Shown in pieces: positions 6,720 through 14,049 of a stretch of 34,926 nt of DNA. Position numbers and translations under genes: made by a program. The notes under the pieces were generated by a model, which worked only from the letters and a program-made list of their open reading frames with translations, ran no database searches and was not told where the DNA came from. Numbering within the stretch: position 1 is the stretch's first letter; every line of letters begins with the position of its first letter. The stretch is taken from NCBI GenBank assembly GCA_017508895.1, contig JAFWRA010000291.1:1-34926 (forward strand), read 5' to 3'. This DNA is from Bacteroidales bacterium. Its GTDB lineage: Bacteria; Bacteroidota; Bacteroidia; Bacteroidales; F082.

Positions 6720-7736
6720 ATGGAAAAAATGATACTTTTAGGCAAGACCCCCGCCGAGATTCAAGAAGTGGTCGAGAAATTGGAACTGCCCAAGTTCACG
6801 GGCAAACAGATTGTGGACTGGATTTACCAGAAGCGTTGCGCCTCCATTGAGGACATGACCAACCTCAGCAAGAGCGCAAGAGCCTTGTTGTCAGAGCAAT
6901 ATGAGACTGGACTGAAGGTTCCAGTCAAGGAACAGGTGTCAACCGATGGCACGAAGAAATACCTCTTTCCTGCTGGTGAGCATTTCATTGAGGCGGCCTA
7001 CATCCCCGACCGCGAGCGTGCCACACTGTGTGTCTCCACGCAGGTCGGCTGTCAAATGGATTGTCTCTTTTGCGCCACAGGAAAACAGGGCTTCCAAAAG
7101 AACCTCTCCGTGGCCGAGATCATGAACCAAATCCTCAGCCTACCCGAGTTCGACACACTCACCAACATCGTATTCATGGGCATGGGCGAACCTTTGGCCA
7201 ACTACGACAACCTGATGCGCTCACTCGACATTCTCACCCAAGACTGGGCCTTGGGCTGGAGCCCGACCCGCATCACCGTTTCGACCTGCGGCCTTATTCC
7301 CAATCTCAAGCGTTTCCTCGAAGAGTCGAAATGCAACCTCGCTATCTCGATGCACAGTCCCTTCCACGACGAACGCCTCAAGCTGATGCCCGTCGAAAAG
7401 AGCTATCCCATCAAGGAGGTCATTCATGCTGTGAAACAGCACGACTGGCACGGCCAACGCCGCCTATCTTTCGAGTACATCATCTTCAAAGACCTCAACC
7501 ACAGCAAGGATCACATCAAGGAGATTGCAAGGCTGCTCGGCAGCACACGGTGTCGTTTTAATTTAATAAGGTATCACGCCGTGCCCGGCATCCCGCTGAA
7601 GAGCCCCGATGCCGCCACGATGACCTGGTTCCGCGACGCGCTGAATGAGAAGGGCATCATCGCCACCATCCGTGCTTCACGCGGACAAGACATTGACGCA
7701 GCTTGTGGACTGCTGTCGACAAAAAATCTGTTATAA
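6720..7736 (+). CDS. rlmN: Dual-specificity 23S rRNA (A2503)/tRNA (A37) C2-methyltransferase RlmN
   Basis: A 338-residue radical-SAM enzyme that methylates C2 of adenine in 23S rRNA and a subset of tRNAs. The radical-SAM cluster motif is CQMDCLFC, with the family's GFQKNLSVAEI after it. VFMGMGEPLANYDN, TVSTCGL, AISMHSP and the C-terminal RASRGQDIDAACGLL, containing the second catalytic Cys, are all RlmN hallmarks. The N-terminal helical domain (about residues 1-85) includes FTGKQIVDWIYQKR. The frame stays open 19 codons upstream, but the promoter at 6708-6715 excludes that start. Confidence 0.95.
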   Translation: MEKMILLGKTPAEIQEVVEKLELPKFTGKQIVDWIYQKRCASIEDMTNLSKSARALLSEQYETGLKVPVKEQVSTDGTKKYLFPAGEHFIEAAYIPDRERATLCVSTQVGCQMDCLFCATGKQGFQKNLSVAEIMNQILSLPEFDTLTNIVFMGMGEPLANYDNLMRSLDILTQDWALGWSPTRITVSTCGLIPNLKRFLEESKCNLAISMHSPFHDERLKLMPVEKSYPIKEVIHAVKQHDWHGQRRLSFEYIIFKDLNHSKDHIKEIARLLGSTRCRFNLIRYHAVPGIPLKSPDAATMTWFRDALNEKGIIATIRASRGQDIDAACGLLSTKNLL

Positions 7737-7740
7737 AAAT

Positions 7741-7769
7741 TGTAGAGTCGGTGTGACACCGACTCTACA
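7741..7769. terminator. Perfect palindrome, likely bidirectional terminator between rlmN and the GH97 gene
   Basis: Perfect 14-bp arms (7741-7754, TGTAGAGTCGGTGT, and 7756-7769) surround a single central base. The rlmN stop lies 4 bases to the left and the stop of the convergent GH97 gene 4 bases to the right. The minus strand continues into ATTTTTATAA, a fair T-run; the plus strand continues GTTTTAC. Its ends match the palindrome at 2850-2879. Confidence 0.75.
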
Positions 7770-7773
7770 TGTT

Positions 7774-10134
7774 TTACAACGAACGCAACGAAACCGCGAA
7801 TCCGCCGCAAGGTGCCATTCTCACTTTCAGTTTTGATTTGTTTGTCACCGTTTTCTTGGTGATAGTGTAGGCTTGCGCATTGTAATGTTCGTCGGGAATG
7901 CCGCTGGCGTCTTTGGCATCACAATAAATCGTGGCTTCGTATTTCGTTCCAGGCTTCAGGAAATCCAGCTTCACCTCCACCTCACGGGCGTTCTCATCGG
8001 TGATGCCGCCTACATACCAAACATCATGTGCTTGGGCTTTCTTCAAATCTTCGGTTGTGGCGTCTTCAGGCAAGGCATAGACAAACTTCGTGGCATTGGA
8101 AACCACACCTTTCTTTCCATCGATCAAAGTACCGACACCTTCGGCGGCCTTATTCAATGTAGAGAGTTTCGGGTGACGAGCTGTCACGATATAGGCACCA
8201 GGCTCGGCCATAAGATAAAGGCTCTTGTCCCAGTCGACAGCCACATCTTTGATAAACTGGAAAGCGTCCATGAAGGGCTCATAATGCTCGGGGAAGTCAG
8301 CGGCCATCTGCAAGGGTGAGTAGAAGGTCACATAAAGACCCAGTTGGTTACAGATGGTGGTCTTCATCTTTTGTCCCCAAGGCACAATTTTGCCCATATC
8401 GGTCTCGAAGATGCCAGGCGTGTAGTCCATCGGGCCACCTTGCAGACGCGTAAACGGCAGAATGGTGGTATGTCCGGGATTGATACGCTCGCGGAACTCT
8501 GTGCCCATGGCGCTCTCGTTGCCTATCATGTTGGGCCAGGTACGACAGAGGCCGGTAGGTCTCACGGCCTCGTGCGAATTCACCATAATATGGTGCTTGG
8601 CCGCCTCCACGATAGCATAGTGGTAGTGGTTGTTGATAGGCTGGCTGTAGTGACCTTCACCGAAGGGAATGATGGTGCCCACATAGCCGCCTTTCACCGC
8701 GTCGTAGCCGTATTGGTTCATCAAAGTGTAAGCCTTTTCCATCCAACGCTCGTAATTCACAGTGGAGGCAGAGCTTTCGTGATGCATGATGAGGCGGATG
8801 CCCTTTTCGTGGGCGTATTTGTTCAGCGCAGGTAGGTCAAAGTCGGGATAAGGTGTGAGGAAGTCGAAGACGAACTCCTTCTGCTTGCCGTACCAGTCCT
8901 CCCAGCCGATGTTCCAGCCTTCGATGAGGAGGCCATCGAAACCATTGGCCGCGGCAAAGTCGATGTAGCGGCGCACGTTGGCGTTGTTGGCACCATGCGT
9001 GCCGTTGGGCTTGGCGTGTTCATAATCAGTTTGACCTAGTTTCACCGAGGGGAAGTCGTTGGTATAGGCCCAGGTGCTCTTGCCCGAGATCATTTCCCAC
9101 CAAACGCCCATATATTTCACGGGGTGAATCCACGACACATCCTCCAAGGCGCATGGGTCGTTGAGGTTAAGAATCAAGCGCGAAGCGAGGACATCTGTGG
9201 CCGAAGTGCAAACCATCACCGTGCGCCAAGGTGTGACGCAAGGGGCTTGAATGCGGCCTTTATAGCCCGTGGCATCGGGGCAGAGGAAGGCGCGAAAGGT
9301 GTATGTTGAATTGTTGCGTTGTTGAGTTGTTGAATTGTTGTTCTGGGAACGATTCAACGATTCAACATTCAACGTATCAACAATCAAATCGAGGTGCATG
9401 GTGGGGAAGTCGAGCGTGGCGGCCTCGTGGATGTTGAGGTAGAGGCCATCATCGGTCTTCATCTGAAGGGCGGTCTGTACGCCGGTGGGCGAGAACGCCG
9501 TCCAAGGCCAGCCACCGTCTTTGTGCCCCGCCTCCCACAAGTCACGGATTTGCGACAGCCGCGACTCGGTGTAGTTGTACTCTTGCGTGTCGAGGTCGCC
9601 GGGAATCCACCAAGCCTTGTGGTCGCCCGCCATGGCAAACTCAGTCAGTTCTTCCTTAATCCAGAAGCACACCAAGGCGTTCTCGATGGGGAACTCATAG
9701 CGGAAGCCAAGGCCGTCGTCATAAAGGCGGAAACGGATTTGCATCACCGTGGCCTTCTTCTCGGTGGAATGGTCCATACTCTCCACAGAGCCAATGGGTT
9801 GCTCCAAAGTGACGAGCATCTCATTGTAGTGGTTACGGATTTGAGCCTCTTCGCCCCAGACGGGTTCCCAAGTCTCGTCGAAGGTGCTGTATTTCGTGTC
9901 CTTCAGCACAAAGGCATGGGCGAGGTCGTCGCGCCATTCGAGGGTGAAGCCCATCTTGGAGGGCAGCACGATAGGCTTCCCTGCGCGGTCGAGGGAATAC
10001 TGCGGTATGCCGTTGACGACTTCAAATTTCAGTTCCAGTTGGCCGTCGGGGCTTTTTACCGAGACGGGGTTGGCATTGAGCTTTGAGAAAAGTCCTAAAG
10101 CTAAACAAAAGAGGATAAAAGATAGTTTTTTCAT
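7774..10134 (-). CDS. Glycoside hydrolase family 97 protein, SusB-like alpha-glucosidase
   Basis: A 786-residue secreted enzyme with a Sec signal peptide (MKKLSFILFCLALGLFSKLNA). GH97 proteins have an N-terminal beta-sandwich, a central barrel and a small C-terminal sandwich. The barrel shows GLLIEGWNIGWEDWYG, RLIMHHESSAS, MVNSHEAVRPTG and MIGNESAMGTEF, which carry the Glu residues used by the inverting, calcium-dependent SusB branch; the retaining alpha-galactosidase branch uses an Asp nucleophile. The likely role is hydrolysis of starch oligosaccharides in the periplasm, but no SusC/SusD pair is nearby. About 28 codons (9304-9387) are a low-complexity Asn/Gln/Ser stretch made of intergenic-type repeat DNA. 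The start at 10134 is preferred because the promoter at 10158-10165 lies between it and the next upstream ATG. Confidence 0.92.
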   Translation of the reverse strand: MKKLSFILFCLALGLFSKLNANPVSVKSPDGQLELKFEVVNGIPQYSLDRAGKPIVLPSKMGFTLEWRDDLAHAFVLKDTKYSTFDETWEPVWGEEAQIRNHYNEMLVTLEQPIGSVESMDHSTEKKATVMQIRFRLYDDGLGFRYEFPIENALVCFWIKEELTEFAMAGDHKAWWIPGDLDTQEYNYTESRLSQIRDLWEAGHKDGGWPWTAFSPTGVQTALQMKTDDGLYLNIHEAATLDFPTMHLDLIVDTLNVESLNRSQNNNSTTQQRNNSTYTFRAFLCPDATGYKGRIQAPCVTPWRTVMVCTSATDVLASRLILNLNDPCALEDVSWIHPVKYMGVWWEMISGKSTWAYTNDFPSVKLGQTDYEHAKPNGTHGANNANVRRYIDFAAANGFDGLLIEGWNIGWEDWYGKQKEFVFDFLTPYPDFDLPALNKYAHEKGIRLIMHHESSASTVNYERWMEKAYTLMNQYGYDAVKGGYVGTIIPFGEGHYSQPINNHYHYAIVEAAKHHIMVNSHEAVRPTGLCRTWPNMIGNESAMGTEFRERINPGHTTILPFTRLQGGPMDYTPGIFETDMGKIVPWGQKMKTTICNQLGLYVTFYSPLQMAADFPEHYEPFMDAFQFIKDVAVDWDKSLYLMAEPGAYIVTARHPKLSTLNKAAEGVGTLIDGKKGVVSNATKFVYALPEDATTEDLKKAQAHDVWYVGGITDENAREVEVKLDFLKPGTKYEATIYCDAKDASGIPDEHYNAQAYTITKKTVTNKSKLKVRMAPCGGFAVSLRSL
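9304..9387. repeat. ATTCAAC/GTTGAAT imperfect inverted repeat inside the GH97 coding region
   Basis: The left half is built from GTTGAAT, GTTG and GAGTTGTTG units; the right half from their complements (GATTCAAC, ATTCAAC, ATCAACAAT), around a CTGGGA centre at about 9343-9348. The same ATTCAACGATTCAACAAT motif occurs in the noncoding DNA at about 235-282. It is translated in frame as an Asn/Gln/Ser/Thr-rich stretch without interrupting the gene. Confidence 0.7.
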
Positions 10135-10157
10135 ATTTGTTGATTTTAATAATTTGG

Positions 10158-10165
10158 CAAAGATA
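10158..10165 (-). promoter_or_regulatory. -7 promoter element of the GH97 gene
   Basis: Minus-strand TATCTTTG followed by GCCAAAT, 23 bases before the ATG at 10134. It abuts the stop codon of the small ORF at 10166-10294. No terminator separates it from the defence operon upstream, so read-through into GH97 is possible. Confidence 0.7.
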
Positions 10166-10294
10166 CTAATCATTTATTACTAATACCTTATGGATTTCTT
10201 CATTTGAAACATACCTATAGATTTGAGGAGGATGAAAGTTTGGATCGACACGTCGCAATTCCGCTAAACTGATAGGTTTTATTGGTTTTATCAT
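10166..10294 (-). CDS. Hypothetical 42-residue protein translationally coupled to the GajB-like helicase
   Basis: The ATG at 10294 overlaps the TGA stop of the helicase gene (ATGA, 4 bases), the classical arrangement for coupled translation. The ORF runs 42 codons to TAG at 10166. The product begins MIKPIKPISLAELRRVDPNF, continues with HPPQIYRYV, and ends in an IHKVLVIND tail. It is basic and Pro-rich at the N-terminus, with no membrane segment. I recognise no family. The SLAELRRVDPNF segment could be a short helix. It fills exactly the gap between the helicase and the next promoter. Expression is inferred from position only. Confidence 0.5.
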   Translation of the reverse strand: MIKPIKPISLAELRRVDPNFHPPQIYRYVSNEEIHKVLVIND

Positions 10295-12099
10295 TTCAAA
10301 TTCAATTCTCCTTGAAGGTTAATAACTCGTATTTCTACATCAACACCATCTAGAGCAGTTTTGATTTCTTCATCAGTTTTTGTTCCAGGTACTGCTAAAG
10401 CCAAAAACTGTGTTGCTCTTGAACATGCCACATAAATCATTCTTTGACCTTCGGTCATTACCCGAATCTCATTTTGTGGAAAATCATTCAATGAGATGCT
10501 TTCACCTCGGCTATCTTTTGAAAAGAATAACAATATAGCATCAAATGTAGCACCTTTTACTGAATGTATTGTATCAATACTTTTATGGTAATCACTTCCC
10601 TTTTCATTTGACTGATGAAATTGCTCAACAGGGACATTTGCCATCTCTTTCATCGTATACCCCGTTTGCCTTTGATACGGAACAAATGCAGGTTTCTCTG
10701 CGAGATTCCAATAGTTTTGTAAAAGTGAACATGTTTGGTCTGCCCATTCCTTAAAACTTAACGACAGTGAGGGTACTTGTTTCAGAAAGCCAAATATCCT
10801 TGCATTCCATTCTATATCTTGTTCAATTTCATGTATAAACTTTCGTTTCGCTTCGAGGTCATCCTTCACCAGCAAACTAGACAGAACTAGTCTCGTTTTC
10901 CGAAATGCAAAATCCATATCACTTGAATCAAAAGCGAATAAGGCCTCTATTAGCAAATATGGCAGTTCTGTTTTCCAATACTTAAAATCAACATCCTTTA
11001 CACCAGCCAATTCCTTGCACTTATTCACTCCACGTGCCAAGACGATTCTGTTTGACAAACTATTCTCATCACAAGTCTGATAATAATCCCTTATAATATC
11101 TCTAACATTGCTTTCGTCATACTTGTATACCACAATCGGTATGCCTCTATCTTCTACACCATGAGATGTAATTGTTGGCACATCGCTCGATTTCAATTTA
11201 CTATATAGGTCTATAATACGTTGGTTGGATCGTCTACATTCTGACAACGGGAGCACGTTCCATCCTTCCTCTGCCATCAAAGCCTGTAACAACTCTGGCC
11301 TTGCATTATTGAATCCGTATATTGATTGACAAATATCACCTACAAACTCTAAATTCTGTAAGCCAGCCCTTTTTAACAACTTGAAGAATTCAAAATGGAG
11401 TTCAGAGTTATCTTGCGCTTCATCAACAATGATATACGGAAATCTGGCTACAAGTGCTTTTGCAACTTCTTGATGATGTTCCAAAATTTCACACGCCATC
11501 CACAAAGCATCACTACTTGTTATAACCCCTTTCTCTAAACGATAAGTAAAAGCTGCTTCACAATAGGCAACTTCATTAACATCAGTCACAGGACTATGTT
11601 TCCAACTATACCCATTTTTTCCTCGTGATACCTGTGCAGGGCTCTTTTTGTGAATAATAGTGGAATAGGTACGCAAAGTAGGTACAACAAATGTTTTCCA
11701 AACGCCACTTACATTAACATTGTTGTAATAAATCTTTTCCAGCATTTCTTTTTCATTCACGACTATCGGCTTTTTCTTGCAAACATCGCAGAGATACCAA
11801 AAAGGGAGGATAACATATTGCATGATAAAACTATCTATAGTCATCACCTCGTTAGGAAAAGTTAACCTTTCATCATGCATATTCCTGTACTTATCCTTTA
11901 ATTCAGCGCAGGCCTTATTCGTAAATGACAAACACGCAAAACCAGTGTGCTTACCATAACATTCTGCACAATACTGCGACACTGCTCGCAACTTCTTAAC
12001 GATGCTCGTGGTCTTACCACTTCCAGGGCACGCTGACAGTATTGTGTACCCTCTCGCGTCAAGATAAGCCTGCCGTTCTTGTGTAACTTCGTATTCCAT
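10291..12099 (-). CDS. gajB: UvrD/Rep-type superfamily 1 helicase, GajB-like (Gabija)
   Basis: A 602-residue SF1A helicase with a full motif set: Q-motif VTQERQ, Walker A ACPGSGKTT (about residues 23-31), motif Ia LSFTNKACAEL, Walker B IIVDEAQD (about 217-224), motif III FVGDICQSIYGFNN, motif IV SECRRSN, motif V IHSVKGATFDAILL, and motif VI MIYVACSRA. All catalytic positions look intact. In Gabija, GajB senses DNA ends or ssDNA and activates the GajA nuclease, which then degrades phage and host DNA; that role is known for the family and inferred here. The ATG at 12099 lies 3 bases after the stop of the GajA-like gene. It is longer than the roughly 500-residue reference GajB. The A+T content is clearly higher than in flanking housekeeping genes, suggesting transfer. 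Confidence 0.8.
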   Translation of the reverse strand: MEYEVTQERQAYLDARGYTILSACPGSGKTTSIVKKLRAVSQYCAECYGKHTGFACLSFTNKACAELKDKYRNMHDERLTFPNEVMTIDSFIMQYVILPFWYLCDVCKKKPIVVNEKEMLEKIYYNNVNVSGVWKTFVVPTLRTYSTIIHKKSPAQVSRGKNGYSWKHSPVTDVNEVAYCEAAFTYRLEKGVITSSDALWMACEILEHHQEVAKALVARFPYIIVDEAQDNSELHFEFFKLLKRAGLQNLEFVGDICQSIYGFNNARPELLQALMAEEGWNVLPLSECRRSNQRIIDLYSKLKSSDVPTITSHGVEDRGIPIVVYKYDESNVRDIIRDYYQTCDENSLSNRIVLARGVNKCKELAGVKDVDFKYWKTELPYLLIEALFAFDSSDMDFAFRKTRLVLSSLLVKDDLEAKRKFIHEIEQDIEWNARIFGFLKQVPSLSLSFKEWADQTCSLLQNYWNLAEKPAFVPYQRQTGYTMKEMANVPVEQFHQSNEKGSDYHKSIDTIHSVKGATFDAILLFFSKDSRGESISLNDFPQNEIRVMTEGQRMIYVACSRATQFLALAVPGTKTDEEIKTALDGVDVEIRVINLQGELNLK

Positions 12100-12102
12100 C
12101 AA

Positions 12103-14022
12103 TTACGGTATCAGATGGTTAATGGCGTTTAGAATATATAAGGGGATTGCAAATTTCACTTCATTTTCTGCCTCCATCTTTTCCAGCAAAAAAGCATTCA
12201 GCGTTTGTGCGAACTCTGCTTTGCCAGGCAAACATTTCCACATCAGCAATGCAACATTCTGCTGTTGTTCCTCACTCATTACGTCATCCCCTATTGTTGT
12301 CAAATATGCATTTACTTTATCAATACCTGCGGCATTTTCTCTCTGAATTAGTTCATAGAGCCATGTCCCTTTGGTTGCATTTATTTCCTCGTAAACATTA
12401 GCTTTACAAATTTGATACTCCAGTGTCTTTTTGCCAGTACAGATTTTGATTCCTGTTTGACCGTTAGCCATCGCGTTCATATTGTTTACTCGACCATTCA
12501 CATTCCCACCATTAATCCCTTCTCTCAAAACACGAAGCTTTTCATAATTGTTATTCACAAGCGAGCTCAGGTTATAATCTTTTTCTTTTGAATCTGTAAA
12601 CTGGTCTTCATCTGTAATAAATGCCGCTTTCAAGGGAAGCTTCTTTTTCGGATTTGAGGAATTAAATAGCATTAAAAACTGATAGAATGCTGTTCCATCA
12701 GTATCCACAATTTCAATCTGATGATCTATCAGTGATTTTCCAATCATTTTTGAGAAGGTTTCAACCAATTGACATTCGGAAATACCCTCAATAAACAGAC
12801 AACCATTTGAAAACAATAGCTGAGAACGTGTTACGTCAAAATACCGTGCTATCATCTTCCTATATGACTTTACATCGTCTTCTGTCAGATTTCTATTATC
12901 CTTAACATTCCTAATAATGTTTTCAGAATGGCGGTCGATAAAACAATTCCCTATATGATAAGCTGAATTATCTTTCAAAAGGATAAGATTCTCAAGCGGA
13001 ATTTTTGATGTCAAAGTTGGTGAATGGGTGGTAATAAAGGTCTGACTATTTTCACTATCATCTGCATTCATTAAGAAATTATATAGATTCAATTGCAATT
13101 GAGGATGCAAATGGGCTTCAGGTTCTTCAATTAATAATGCGTAAATGCTCGCCGCATCTTCAATATGACAATCTTTTATGTCACTCAAAACAGAAGCAAT
13201 ATAAATCAGGTTATTGAATCCCAGACTATTCTGAGTAAGGACAAAACCATCTTTATTCGTGGGGAAATAGGGTAAAAATGGTTTTATTACATTTACAATA
13301 TATTCCACCCTATTTTGTTCAATGTGTAATTCAACCCCATCTAAATCCGCTCTGCTAATCTGATTCAGATTATCATTTATTCCAGACTTGGTTTCTCGTA
13401 CCTCCGGCCTATTTAGTAATTGATCATTTGCATTATTTACAATTCCTTTTACCTCATTTTCAGTTCCAGCTCTGTCAATTTTTCTTTTTATCACTCGGCC
13501 AATAAGATTATCACGTGTGCTCATCAAGTCTCTCGTACTATCACGCAATGCTCCAAGATAATAAGGATGGAAATAATGGAAAGTATCCCAATCGGCTCTT
13601 AATCCGTTATCCTCTTTACCGGTAATGTATGAAGATTGTATTCGCCCTTTTTCTTTTATTTCAAAACTCAAATGCACTCTCGCAACTAATGAGCCATCAT
13701 CTTTTCTGTCCAAATACTGATAGAAGGCTCCTTCTTGCTGAGGAGAAAGCCCCTCAAACAGATAATAAATATCAATCTTCGATGAAGGAATTATCGTGGT
13801 CGTTCCATCTTCGTTATGTTTTATTTCTACGTAGAAGTCTTCTTTGGTGACAACAATATCACGATTTGGTTCTCCCCATGAATAAAAGAGTCTGATGGCA
13901 TCCATCAAAGAGGTCTTCAACTGACCATTAGCTCCAATAATCACATTTAGCTTCTTGTCGAATTCAACAAGTAATTCCTTGATTCCTCGGAAATTCTTTA
14001 TGTATATCTTACTTAAGTACAT
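12103..14022 (-). CDS. gajA: OLD-family ATPase/TOPRIM nuclease, GajA-like (Gabija)
   Basis: A 639-residue protein. The N-terminal ABC-type ATPase begins MYLSKIYIKNFRGIKELLVEF; its Walker A reads GANGQLKT (residues 30-37), with Leu replacing the glycine before the Lys. The signature-like NSLGFNNLIY (about 265-274), Walker B LLIEEPEAHLHP (297-308) and switch His in TTHSPTL (about 333) follow. The C-terminal TOPRIM domain has LFIEGISE with the catalytic Glu (about 412) and FITDEDQF with the DxD acidic pair (471, 473), so the nuclease looks intact. It is directly followed by a UvrD helicase, the two-gene layout of Gabija. Reference GajA is about 580 residues. It could alternatively be another class 2 OLD pair. 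It starts 27 bases after the methyltransferase stop, with no promoter element visible between. Confidence 0.8.
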   Translation of the reverse strand: MYLSKIYIKNFRGIKELLVEFDKKLNVIIGANGQLKTSLMDAIRLFYSWGEPNRDIVVTKEDFYVEIKHNEDGTTTIIPSSKIDIYYLFEGLSPQQEGAFYQYLDRKDDGSLVARVHLSFEIKEKGRIQSSYITGKEDNGLRADWDTFHYFHPYYLGALRDSTRDLMSTRDNLIGRVIKRKIDRAGTENEVKGIVNNANDQLLNRPEVRETKSGINDNLNQISRADLDGVELHIEQNRVEYIVNVIKPFLPYFPTNKDGFVLTQNSLGFNNLIYIASVLSDIKDCHIEDAASIYALLIEEPEAHLHPQLQLNLYNFLMNADDSENSQTFITTHSPTLTSKIPLENLILLKDNSAYHIGNCFIDRHSENIIRNVKDNRNLTEDDVKSYRKMIARYFDVTRSQLLFSNGCLFIEGISECQLVETFSKMIGKSLIDHQIEIVDTDGTAFYQFLMLFNSSNPKKKLPLKAAFITDEDQFTDSKEKDYNLSSLVNNNYEKLRVLREGINGGNVNGRVNNMNAMANGQTGIKICTGKKTLEYQICKANVYEEINATKGTWLYELIQRENAAGIDKVNAYLTTIGDDVMSEEQQQNVALLMWKCLPGKAEFAQTLNAFLLEKMEAENEVKFAIPLYILNAINHLIP

Positions 14023-14049
14023 ATTCTATTTTATATCAATAACACTATC

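Noticed and set aside
9394..10086. 230-codon plus-strand ORF opposite the GH97 gene
   Set aside because: Antisense to conserved GH97 sequence, no start signals, no recognisable domain.
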